Assembly: GCA_036924285.1 (NCBI GenBank)
Contig: JAYKYS010000010.1
Coordinates: forward strand, 20,373,001 to 20,437,000
Length of the DNA: 64,000 nt
Source of the DNA: Asterella californica
Lineage: Eukaryota; Streptophyta; Marchantiopsida; Marchantiales; Aytoniaceae
Reading direction: 5' to 3'
Each line of letters begins with the position of its first letter. Position 1 is the first letter of the stretch. The translations under genes were made by a program, and so were the position numbers. The notes beneath the pieces were generated by a model, which saw only the letters and a list, made by a program, of their open reading frames with translations, was not told where the DNA came from and made no database searches. Positions 44,568 to 53,625 of the stretch are shown piece by piece.

Positions 44568-45879
44568 TGTCGTGATGTGAATCATTTCACATAGTAAATG
44601 ATTCACTTCTCTGTCAGGCGTTAGTCTCTTTGAGTGAAGAGAAGACCTCAGAGAAGTCCATTTTTGGAAGATGTTATATATTTTGAGTCTTAGTAGGTTG
44701 ATTACCATGTCGATAGGACTTAAGCTCATGGGTTGTATTTGCGTGTCGTCCATGCACGCTTTCTAGCTATTTTCAAGTTACTTTCAAGGCTGCGTGTCGT
44801 TTTAGGTAGTTTAAGTTTTACGCTGGCACTCTAGAGGGCTTGACGTGGTAGCCTATGAGTGTAGATAAGTTACCAGGTAGTTTAAGGCACAAAATGACAA
44901 CTAAATGAAGCTATGAACTCCCATTGGTCTATTTTTGTCTTTTGTAAAACTCTAAGTTTAGAAACAGAGCTCTAGAGTGGATTTCGAGCAATTCGTAAGG
45001 ATACTGCAAAATCTGAGAGCACAGGGAGATAGACCTCGTCGAGCCAAGCACTGTCAGCAAAAAGTTTGATCGATTTGGATCAATAAACAAGGAGTTATGC
45101 CCAATTGAAGTTCGATTTGTGCTAGAATTACAGCACTTCTGTTGATTTTGGGGTTTTGAGTGTCAATTGCAGCAGAATCGAGGAAATCGCTTTGAGGTTG
45201 CGTTCACTGTCAGCCGGGCTACGACTGTCCAAAAATTTTCATATCATTTGAATGATTGAGTAATTCAGGGCGGCCGCTGAAGTAGAGGGGGTCCGAAAAG
45301 CTCTCAATCTGAAACAGCAACTTCAGAGAGCGAGATCTGGAGTTCTGTGTGGAATCAGGAGGCCCAACTTCACAGGAGTGTTCAGCAAGCTGTATACTGC
45401 AAATCCTGTAAGAATTTCCCAAAGTGATCGAGCCAATTCTTTGTTCTAGGTTGAAACAGCTCTCTGGGTACCAGAAATTGCTGTAATTTCTCTACTCAGA
45501 AAGTTTTTGTTCATATCTTAGTGCTCTGAATTGATCTGAAGCTCAAACTTCGTATGTGTATCCAGTAGGACCTTATTGACATGTAGGAGGAGTTCTGAAG
45601 CCTGAACCTTCACATGTTTCTCAATCCTAAGTGTCAAAGTTTGTCATCTGATCTTATCATTGCTAGTTAAGTCTGAACCTTGCTTCCTGAACGTATCAGA
45701 AGAGCCAAGAGACTTATATGAGTGTTTTTCAGTATCACCTTGAGACCTGAAGCCTATCATTTGAGCAAACCAGCCACAGCCAGGAGTCTAGTGCTTCCCT
45801 AAGTAGACTGAACACAGCCTTCAAGCTCATATCACAGCCAGAAGGTTCGCTCTTCCCGAGGAAGACTCTCAACCCGACA
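44568..45879 (+). repeat. B2 5' LTR
   Basis: 1,312 bp, TGTCGTGATGTG…CAACCCGACA. Homologous to the B1 LTR and, in its 3' two thirds, to A LTRs, including GTAATTCAGGGCGGCCGCTG near 45,259-45,278. An 11-bp inverted repeat lies at 44,577-44,587 / 44,596-44,606. Confidence 0.9.
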
Positions 45880-45881
45880 TC

Positions 45882-45899
45882 TGGTGCTTCCACTGAGAG
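45882..45899 (+). other. B2 putative primer binding site
   Basis: TGGTGCTTCCACTGAGAG begins two bases after the LTR, where a PBS is expected, and starts with TGG (complement of CCA). I cannot name the tRNA. It is clearly not the tRNA-Trp type of A and D. Confidence 0.5.
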
Positions 45900-45947
45900 C
45901 TCTTGGGGTGATTGATTGAGAAGGTTGAGTTACTACAAGGAGAGAAG

Positions 45948-46292
45948 ATGGATCGCAAGGGCGCTGCTGCTGCTACTTCTGTGGCTGTTGCATCTACGTC
46001 TACTGCAGTACCTTCTGAGGCACCTGTGACTGCAGCGACCTCTGTACCTGGTCTGGATACGGCTGAGATTCTGAAGACGCTTGCGGCCTTGGTCCAACAG
46101 CATCCGATCGTTGGAGGGGGTGAGTTAAAATCCACCAAGGCTTTGCAAGCGATAGTGAATAGGTGTGGAAGGTTTGAAGGTAGAGATATTTCTAGATATC
46201 TGCGTGAGTATAGAGGAGAGATGGAGCTGGTTAGAGTTACTGATGCTGAGATGATAGCAAGTTTTGAGTTAGCTGTCATTCCTGAGTTGCGG
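45948..46292 (+). pseudogene. gag: B2 gag, N-terminal part before A1
   Basis: ATG 45,948 (MDRKGAAAATSV). An Ala/Thr/Val/Pro-rich start is followed by STKALQAIVNR, DISRYLREYRGEMELVRV and FELAVIPELR, matching A1 gag residues ~45-101. A1 interrupts after PELR; GCGG (46,289-46,292) is the target duplication. Gag resumes at 54,999. Confidence 0.9.
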
Positions 46293-47665
46293 TGTCGGAG
46301 TGTGATCCGTCTACCTAGGAAAGCGCCGGGCTTCTGGCTATGGTTGTTTACTCAAGAGGTTGGCTTTCAGGTCACAACAGGAGCTATAAACACTCACACA
46401 GGAGTGTAGGATCCTCTGATATGCTCAAAAAGCGAAATTTAGGTCTCACTGGTAGTAATAGGCTTAAGCGGTAAACTTTGACACTCAAAGAGAGGAAAAC
46501 TATGAAGGTTTAGACCTCTAAACTTCCCCTACATGCAAATGAGGTACTACTGAACTCACAGACGGAGTTTCAACCTGAGATCAAATTCTGACACGGAGAT
46601 ATGAACAGAAAAGTTCTGAATAAGAGAATTATGGCAATTTCTGGTACCTAGACAGCTATTCAGACATAGAACAGAGAATTGGCTCGATGAATTTCAAATC
46701 TTCTCACAGTATTTGAAGTCTACAGGATGCTGAACATCCCTGTGAAGTTGGGACTCCTGAATGTTTGTAGAACTCCAGATCTCCTTCTCTAAAGTCGCTG
46801 CTCTAGATTAAGAGCTTTTCAGACCCCCTCTGCTTCAGCGGCCGCCCTGAATTACTCAATTACTCAAATGATACGAAACTTTTTGGACAGTCGTAGCCCT
46901 CCTGACAGTGAACGCAACCACGAAGTTTTGAAGTGATTTCCTCAATTCTGCTGCAATTGGCACCGAAAACCCCAAAATCAACAAAAGTGACGCAGTTTTG
47001 GCACAATCCGAACTTCAATTGAGCATAACTCCTTGTTTATTGATCCAAATCGAGCAAAAATTTCACTGACAGTGCTTGGCACGACGAGCTCTCTCTTCCT
47101 GTGTTCTCAGATTTCGAAGATCCCTCACCAATTGCTCGAACTCTCCTCTAGAGCTCTGTTTCTAAACTTAGAGTTTTACAAAAGACAAAAATGGACCAAT
47201 GGGAGTTCATAGCTCCACTTGACTGTCCTTTTGTGCCTTAAACTACCTGGTAACTTATCTACACTCATAAGCTACCACGTCAAGCCCCTTAGAGTGCCAG
47301 CGTAAAACTTAAACTACCTAAAATGACACATAGCCCCGAAAAATAACTTAAATTAGCTAGAAAGCATGCATGGGCGACAAGTAAGTACAACCCATGAGCT
47401 CAAACCCCTATCAGCATGGAAACCCTAAGTTATGTACATTGAACGTCATTGACAAGTAAGAAGTCACTTGCACAAGCGCACAAATGCTTGAACAAGATAA
47501 CTAACATACTATCAGCCTACTAGGACTCAAAATAGTGTTAACTCTGTATGCAAAGGTGTCAAACATATACATAAAGGACTAGAAGTAGTATGAGCTAACT
47601 TCTAGAACTACCAAACCTAAGCGTCGGAGTAGAAGTCAAGCATGTAGCCGCCAAATGGTGCGACA
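46293..47665 (-). repeat. A1 3' LTR
   Basis: 1,373 bp. Element strand starts TGTCGCACCATTTGG at 47,665 and ends CACTCCGACA at 46,293. The 5-bp terminal inverted repeat TGTCG/CGACA is perfect. Identical in length to the 5' LTR. Confidence 0.97.
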
Positions 47666-47677
47666 TCCACCCCCTCT
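47666..47677 (-). other. A1 polypurine tract
   Basis: Element strand AGAGGGGGTGGA directly before the 3' LTR; plus-strand TCCACCCCCTCT. Confidence 0.85.
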
Positions 47678-47713
47678 GAACCTGCACATCCTCCGGTATG
47701 TGCCAGATCCAGA

Positions 47714-50700
47714 TCAAGACTCTTCAGCTTCAGCTTCAAATTCATCTTCAACCTCCATTGAGTCTTCAGCTTCATCCTCAGTAAGCTCTGCAATGTTCTG
47801 GTCATCCCCTCTCCTTCTAAAGAGCTTGATTCTCTTCCCTGCGACTGGTATCTTGAGCACTGCACCATCTAACTCTCTCAAAGAGTATGTGGCATTATCA
47901 TAAACTTCTAACACCACATAAGGTCCGAACCATCTCTTGGAAAACTTTCTGATAGCGCTATGCTGATTATCAAGACTACTATCATAGACTAACACCCAAT
48001 CACCTTCCTTAACTGGTTTGGGTCGTAATCTACGCGTTCTATCAAATCTGCCTTTGTTTCTCTCTCTAGCAGTCTTCAACCTTTCCACAGCTTTGGCAAC
48101 ATCCTCAGGTCTCCGTTCTAACTGTTGGATCCTTAATGCAAGAAGATCCTCCGTACTTCTACCATCTTCCCATGGCAAAACATTCCAAGTAGGCACAACC
48201 TCCTCAATCGGCATCACAGGTTTTTGCCCTAGTATCAACTCTGCTGGCATGTAACCTGTAACGGTACTATGAGTCGTACGATCTGCCCACAAAGCAAATG
48301 GTAGCAGTCTAGGCCATTCACGGATCTTACCCTTGCAAGCTTTTACCAAAGCTTTGATGATTGGCGGATGACCTCTTTCGCTCTTGCCATTCCCTTCAGG
48401 ATTGTAAGCAGTGGTTAACGCCAACTTGATTCCCAATCGCTTGAAGAACTCAACTGCTTCTTGTGCATCCAGCTCACTTCTATCTGCAGTGATCTTTCCC
48501 ACACACCCATACCTACAAATAACATCTTCAAGTAGAAAGCGGCAGACACTAGCAGTGGTCTTCGTCCTCAGAGCACGGCCTTCGACTTGGTTAGATAGAT
48601 CTTCTCTAGCCAAGACTAGATACCTCATTTGTCCAAGTCCAAATGGCATAGTTACCAGATCAACTACCCATTTATAATGAATGGCTAAAGGATAAGTAGG
48701 ATGCAATCCATCACGATGACGTACGTTGGAATACATCTGGCAAGGTATACAAGATGAAACAAACTGTACTACATCCTTATACATACCCTTCCACCAATAC
48801 TTTTCCTTCATCTTGGCAAATGTAGCCCAAACTCCTCTAGGACCAGCCCATAAACTCTCATGGAACTCCTTGATCAGCTTCTGCTGCAATTCCAAGTCAC
48901 ATACTACCCGTTGCGGTATACCTCCTTGTAGCTTAGGGCGCTTCCATAGATGCCCTCCATGTAAAAAGTATCCATAAGCTATTCTACGGATCCTCTTGAA
49001 ATCTGCATCAGACCAGTCCTCTTGCCTTTCCAGTGAACTCAAACAGCGTCCAAGATCCAACCACTCGCCATCATACACAGTTTCCTCAAAAAACTCCAAT
49101 GGAGCTGCAAAACAGCTTCTATCTTCTGTAGCAAGAACACTAGAATAGAACTCTGTTCCCACATCCTCATGGTCATCTATCATTTCCTTCTCATCGTAAT
49201 ACCTAGCCCTTGATAACATATCTGCCACAGGATTGTCTTTTCCTGCAATATGTCTAAACTCTGGGTTCAAGGACTTGATATATGCTATCCACCTCAACAT
49301 AGCAATATCTGGAGTTGTACAGCTAGTGATCATTCCCAAGAGAGGTAAACAATCTGTCTCCACAACCACAGGTGCTCCTATCAAGTATTCCTTGTCACTC
49401 TTCATCGCAGTAACTACTCCCCATAGCTCTCTCTTGACTTGAGGGTAGTCTCTCTGCCGTGAACTTAACACCTTAGCTCCAAAACGCACCACATATCTAT
49501 TTCCATCCTCATCGTCTTGTCCTACAGCCCATCCAATGCCAATAGGACTAGTATCAACAGTAAGGATAACAGATCTGCCCAACTCATATGTTACCTTCCG
49601 TAGAGTTGGCGGTGAAGCCAAAAGATCCTTCAACTTCCTCATAGACTCGCTTTGCTCCCCTTGCCACTGAAATCTTTGCCCCTTCCTCAGCAACTTGTAC
49701 AACGGATCTGCTACATGTGCAAAGTGTGGAATCCATATATGATAAAACACACATGCACCTAGAAACCTTCTCACCTCAGTAACCGATCCACATGTCTCCT
49801 TCATCCTTCGGATGGCATCAACCTTGTTTGGACAAGGTTTCCGACCATAAGATCCACACAGATGTCCCACTATTAACACCTCTTGTACTCCAAACACAGA
49901 CTTGGCTCCTGATAAAGTCAAATGAACCTCTTCCAGTCGACTCAGTATCTTATCACAATCAGCTATGTGATCTGCTACAAACTTACGGCACCCCCTCTGA
50001 TCTTTTACCTCATTCTTCTCCTCCTCAGCACACCCTTTGATCGGCACATCATCAAGGAATGACATAGTTTTTTCAGGAATGAAGTCCCTCAAAACTTTGT
50101 TCATGCCATTCATCATATGTGCTACCGAATTGGTAGCACCTTGCGGTAAGGTGCACATCCTTAGTAACCCTAAAGGTGTCCTCATTGTAGTCAAGTCTCT
50201 ACTCTCAGAGGATAATTGAAACTGGTCATAACCTGAATATAAGTCTCCCATGGAATAGATAGCACGACCAGCAAAAGCCTCCGCAAACTCGTCTACAATA
50301 GGTCTTATACCCATATTCCTGATAGTTACCTTGTTAACTGGCTGCATATCTTGAATGAATCTCAAAGCTCCACTTTTCTTCGGAACAGTAAACCATCTGC
50401 TAGAATAGGGAGCTATAGATGGTTCCAAGATACCCATCCTAATCCTCTCATTGAGCAAGTCTATCAGCTTTGGCAGATGAGCTCTAGGCACAAGGATAGG
50501 ACGTAGATTCCAAGGCACATGCGGTATAGTAAAGATTACCATAGGTGCAACTACACTTCGATCTACACATCCTACTTCATGTGACTCAAACGCAAACGCC
50601 TTACCATGCCTAGATAGCATCTCCTTGAAGCTCTTCTTCTCTTGCTCAGTAAGAAACCCATCACCTCCAATCCTCAGCTCCTTCAGTGTTGTTTCTGTGA

Positions 50701-50905
50701 ACTGGTGCCCAATTCTTCTCGGTCCTCTGAGCGTCGGCTCTCGTGCAGCTTGCTCCATCTTCTGATTGTAATCGAGTGGCAAAGGCAAAGCCACTGGTTT
50801 GACTTTCTTTGCCACTGACTTGTACTTGGTCTCCACATACACCTCTTGTCGATCTATAAACTTATCAATAACATCATAAAGCTCCTTGGAGCTCACTCTC
50901 ACCAT
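47714..50905 (-). CDS. pol: A1 pol: RT-RNase H-integrase polyprotein
   Basis: 1,063 codons, open throughout. RT ~110-350, with catalytic D221 (SMGDLYSGY) and D285/D286 in FLDDV, a variant of YxDD. RNase H ~445-570, with D451, E493, D518 and D562. Integrase ~670-1000: zinc motif H682, P689 where His is expected, C719 and C722; catalytic D749, D808 and E843, the last two 35 residues apart (DD35E). GPY motif at 994-996, then an acidic tail. No chromodomain is seen. The protease is not here but at the end of gag. The ATG at 50,905 overlaps the linker stop (ATGGTGA) and may not be used on its own. Confidence 0.93.
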   Translation of the reverse strand: MVRVSSKELYDVIDKFIDRQEVYVETKYKSVAKKVKPVALPLPLDYNQKMEQAAREPTLRGPRRIGHQFTETTLKELRIGGDGFLTEQEKKSFKEMLSRHGKAFAFESHEVGCVDRSVVAPMVIFTIPHVPWNLRPILVPRAHLPKLIDLLNERIRMGILEPSIAPYSSRWFTVPKKSGALRFIQDMQPVNKVTIRNMGIRPIVDEFAEAFAGRAIYSMGDLYSGYDQFQLSSESRDLTTMRTPLGLLRMCTLPQGATNSVAHMMNGMNKVLRDFIPEKTMSFLDDVPIKGCAEEEKNEVKDQRGCRKFVADHIADCDKILSRLEEVHLTLSGAKSVFGVQEVLIVGHLCGSYGRKPCPNKVDAIRRMKETCGSVTEVRRFLGACVFYHIWIPHFAHVADPLYKLLRKGQRFQWQGEQSESMRKLKDLLASPPTLRKVTYELGRSVILTVDTSPIGIGWAVGQDDEDGNRYVVRFGAKVLSSRQRDYPQVKRELWGVVTAMKSDKEYLIGAPVVVETDCLPLLGMITSCTTPDIAMLRWIAYIKSLNPEFRHIAGKDNPVADMLSRARYYDEKEMIDDHEDVGTEFYSSVLATEDRSCFAAPLEFFEETVYDGEWLDLGRCLSSLERQEDWSDADFKRIRRIAYGYFLHGGHLWKRPKLQGGIPQRVVCDLELQQKLIKEFHESLWAGPRGVWATFAKMKEKYWWKGMYKDVVQFVSSCIPCQMYSNVRHRDGLHPTYPLAIHYKWVVDLVTMPFGLGQMRYLVLAREDLSNQVEGRALRTKTTASVCRFLLEDVICRYGCVGKITADRSELDAQEAVEFFKRLGIKLALTTAYNPEGNGKSERGHPPIIKALVKACKGKIREWPRLLPFALWADRTTHSTVTGYMPAELILGQKPVMPIEEVVPTWNVLPWEDGRSTEDLLALRIQQLERRPEDVAKAVERLKTARERNKGRFDRTRRLRPKPVKEGDWVLVYDSSLDNQHSAIRKFSKRWFGPYVVLEVYDNATYSLRELDGAVLKIPVAGKRIKLFRRRGDDQNIAELTEDEAEDSMEVEDEFEAEAEES

Positions 50906-51225
50906 CTATCTACATCATCTGTAGAGCTTTCTAATATAGATTTCAACTCTCCTATAGTATCTACCAAATACTGTTCTTCAAACACTCCAGATATGTATTC
51001 ATCTCCTGCTAACTCTCCACTATCCCACAAAGATTGTTGTACACTCTTCACATGTTGCCTCTCAAACCTCTTCAGATTCTCAACCTTCCTATAACACACT
51101 GATCCACATGATGTCAACCCTAAGAAGCTAGTGGATAAAGCTTCCTGCTCTACTGGATCAGGCGAGAATCCTATCTCTACTGTACCGTTGAAGTCTCGCT
51201 CTTCAATGGTACTCTGCCAAAACCC
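50899..51225 (-). CDS. A1 protease-RT linker in the -1 frame
   Basis: Opens directly after a TAG (51,226-51,228), overlaps the end of gag by ~49 bases and stops at TGA 50,899-50,901 (DDVDRW). It includes STIEERDF and an acidic VFEEQYLVDTIGEL stretch; D2 has the matching TIEREYSD in the same relative frame. In D2 this linker is continuous with RT; in A1 a one-base loss near 50,903 separates them. Confidence 0.7.
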   Translation of the reverse strand, partial: GFWQSTIEERDFNGTVEIGFSPDPVEQEALSTSFLGLTSCGSVCYRKVENLKRFERQHVKSVQQSLWDSGELAGDEYISGVFEEQYLVDTIGELKSILESSTDDVDRW

Positions 51226-53549
51226 CTAGACTCTCTAAACTCCTGAGTAATCTTAGGTAGTGGACGGTCTCTCAAGCTATCACGATTCCTCTCATGTTCT
51301 GCAGCAACGGTCAAAAACTGAACAGCTCTTTTGCCATCTCTACTACGTATCCTAGCATAAGCTGAACCATCATCCATAACTCGTGTCTCCATTCTAACAG
51401 CAGTAATGTAAGGCTGCCCTAGAATGATAGGATAGGTTGACATGTCCTGCACAAAGAAATTCTGAACATCACTAATGTCACCCACAGTTACCTTGATGTT
51501 GGGGCAAGCACCATAGAGTTCTCCTCGCTGGTTGTTGGCAGCACGGATAAGCCATCCATGGTCGGTGTCTATGGGCCATCTCCCACGCTTGTACAGCTCC
51601 TTAGACATCAGATTAATCTCTGAGCCGTGATCAATCAATGCCACCACAGGTTCCTCCAGGTCTCCCAACTTCACCAAGGTCTCAATGGTTGCTCTTGCCC
51701 AATGATTATGAGAGTAATGGCTCTTCTGCGATGCTTCCACCTCATCTTCAAACCTCACGTGCTGATCTGATCTTCCCTCTGATACTTGAGAGCAGTAACC
51801 AGAAATCTCATCTTCCTCATCTTCTGACAGTTTGGTCCCTAGAGCGTTAAGCGTAGCTGCTTCACCCAAAATCTGACGTTTCCTCTTGATGATATCTATG
51901 ATAACCTCATGGAACTCACGCTTTGCAATCCCAAGAATCTCACCCAAAGTAAACTCAACTTTCCCATTCAAGATACGGTTCTCTAACACCTGCTTCAGGT
52001 CTGTAGCAATCTCAATGTCAGACTGAAGTTTATATGCAGGCATCTTACCCTTCTCCTTGCTTCTCTCCTTCTCCTTTGGTGTTGTAGGTGGTAGATCCTC
52101 CATAGTCTCCTCCCGAGTAGGTGTTGTCTCCTGTCTTGCCTCTGGTCTAGCCCTTTCACTCCTTGTAGCAGGTCGTTTGGCTGTAGAAGCCTCACCTGCA
52201 TCCTCCCTCCTGCGTTTTTCTTCTAGTATAGCTTCATGCTGACTTCTTGCAACATAAGCATGCACTGACATAGTATCCACAGGATCATTCCATCCTGTAG
52301 TTTCTCTAATTGAGTTGCCAACCCTTCGTAGCACATCCTTGTCTAGCTCTGTTCTAGCTACGGACCGCACTACATCTGACCACAACCCAGTAGTCCCTTT
52401 CTCTCTCTCCATCTCCACTTTCACTTCACAGGTAGCAGCATTCACAAGAGAAACAGCATGTGATGCTGATATCTCATTCACAAGTCTCTTCATACCACCC
52501 TTGCCAAAGTTGGTTCCCAACATCATCCCAGTCTCTCTCAAATGGATCTTACCATCTTTGAAGAAGATCAGATCTTTCCTCAATGCATCTGAAAACTCTC
52601 CACAATCTCTTCTTACATGGTCTAGGCTATCACACCATATACAACGATGAACAAAGCCTTCTCTCATCTGAGGTCTCTGCATAGCAGGCTGTACATTCTG
52701 CTCCTTCTCTTCTAACCTAGTGAGCTTAAGCTTAAGCTCCTTCATACCCTTAATCAACTCATCAAGCGGTGAGTCTTCCTCTCTAGCAATTACCAAAGCG
52801 GGCTTAGTAGGCAACTGCTTGACAGGAATTATCAGAGGTGCTGCTTCACTTACCACCACCTTGTCCCTTCTTCTCTGTCTCTTGGCCAGCAAAGAAACAG
52901 CCTCTTCAACCTCCTTCCAGTCAATCTTCAATCCTCTCTCCTCACTCTTGTCTTCCAGCAACAGCTCAAGCTTCTCCTGAATAGTCACGTCCGCTGCTTG
53001 TAGGAAAAGCTCGGTCTTCTCAACCTCTAGTGTAAGCTTCTCTGTCCTAGAAAGCTGAGCATATTGACGATCAAACTCCCTTAACAACTCATTTACAGAC
53101 AAACCTTTGTTAGGTTTCACCACCCACTCCAAGAATGTTCTCTTGGTCACCCTCTCTGAATCTTCAGTGTAGTACTCCTCCTTCAAAGCGCGCATAAAGC
53201 TCTCCCAACTCTGTCCTTGCTGCTGCTTGAGCTCCTTCACACGCCCACGAATCTCAGGGACAACAGCAAGTTCAAAGTTCTCCACCATCTCCTTCTCAGG
53301 TACCTTGTTCACCTCCATCTCCCTAGCATAGTATCGCACATACTTGGAAATATCTGTCCCCTTGAACTGATCCATCTGATGCACCACCGATTGCAACGCC
53401 TTGGTTGCTAATACCTCCTTCCTCTCTGTGCTCTGCTGCTGCTGCATAAACATGGAAAAAGCTTGGAACATCTTCATCGTAGCAGCATCAAACTGAATAG
53501 GTTGCTGAGCAGCAGCAACACCTCCACTTGATGATCCTTGGTTGGCCAT
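51177..53549 (-). CDS. gag: A1 gag with C-terminal aspartic protease
   Basis: 790 codons from ATG 53,549 (MANQGSSSGG), 77 bases from the LTR. Residues 1-60 Gln-rich; 60-235 helical capsid-like; CCHC knuckle C303, C306, H311, C316; TNFGKGGM ~346-353; charged linker 440-500; IAKREFHEVIIDI ~541-553; protease ~617-750 with the catalytic loop D640-H-G-S instead of DTG/DSG, and VILGQPYI-like PIILGQPYI at 707-715. Stops at 51,177. Related to the gags of B1, B2, D1 and D2. Confidence 0.93.
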   Translation of the reverse strand: MANQGSSSGGVAAAQQPIQFDAATMKMFQAFSMFMQQQQSTERKEVLATKALQSVVHQMDQFKGTDISKYVRYYAREMEVNKVPEKEMVENFELAVVPEIRGRVKELKQQQGQSWESFMRALKEEYYTEDSERVTKRTFLEWVVKPNKGLSVNELLREFDRQYAQLSRTEKLTLEVEKTELFLQAADVTIQEKLELLLEDKSEERGLKIDWKEVEEAVSLLAKRQRRRDKVVVSEAAPLIIPVKQLPTKPALVIAREEDSPLDELIKGMKELKLKLTRLEEKEQNVQPAMQRPQMREGFVHRCIWCDSLDHVRRDCGEFSDALRKDLIFFKDGKIHLRETGMMLGTNFGKGGMKRLVNEISASHAVSLVNAATCEVKVEMEREKGTTGLWSDVVRSVARTELDKDVLRRVGNSIRETTGWNDPVDTMSVHAYVARSQHEAILEEKRRREDAGEASTAKRPATRSERARPEARQETTPTREETMEDLPPTTPKEKERSKEKGKMPAYKLQSDIEIATDLKQVLENRILNGKVEFTLGEILGIAKREFHEVIIDIIKRKRQILGEAATLNALGTKLSEDEEDEISGYCSQVSEGRSDQHVRFEDEVEASQKSHYSHNHWARATIETLVKLGDLEEPVVALIDHGSEINLMSKELYKRGRWPIDTDHGWLIRAANNQRGELYGACPNIKVTVGDISDVQNFFVQDMSTYPIILGQPYITAVRMETRVMDDGSAYARIRSRDGKRAVQFLTVAAEHERNRDSLRDRPLPKITQEFRESRGFGRVPLKSETSTVQ
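51219..51225 (-). promoter_or_regulatory. Candidate -1 frameshift heptamer of A1
   Basis: GGGTTTT in the gag frame reads G GGT TTT, which fits the X XXY YYZ slippery pattern. It starts at the first codon after the -1-frame stop (51,226-51,228) and 40 bases before the gag stop. A -1 slip here would enter the linker frame. D2 has GGATTTT at this place. Confidence 0.45.
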
Positions 53550-53596
53550 GATATCTGATCCTGTAACACTCTCAAGAAAACTCCCACCCTAGGTGC

Positions 53597-53614
53597 TTCA
53601 CGTCGAGTTCACCA
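53597..53614 (-). other. A1 primer binding site (tRNA-Trp type)
   Basis: Element strand TGGTGAACTCGACGTGAA, 11 bases after the 5' LTR; the same 18-mer as D2. Confidence 0.8.
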
Positions 53615-53625
53615 AAAAGAGAGTA

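Noticed and set aside
45869..46279. 136-codon minus ORF
   Set aside because: Antisense of B2 gag, which has clear family similarity on the plus strand.
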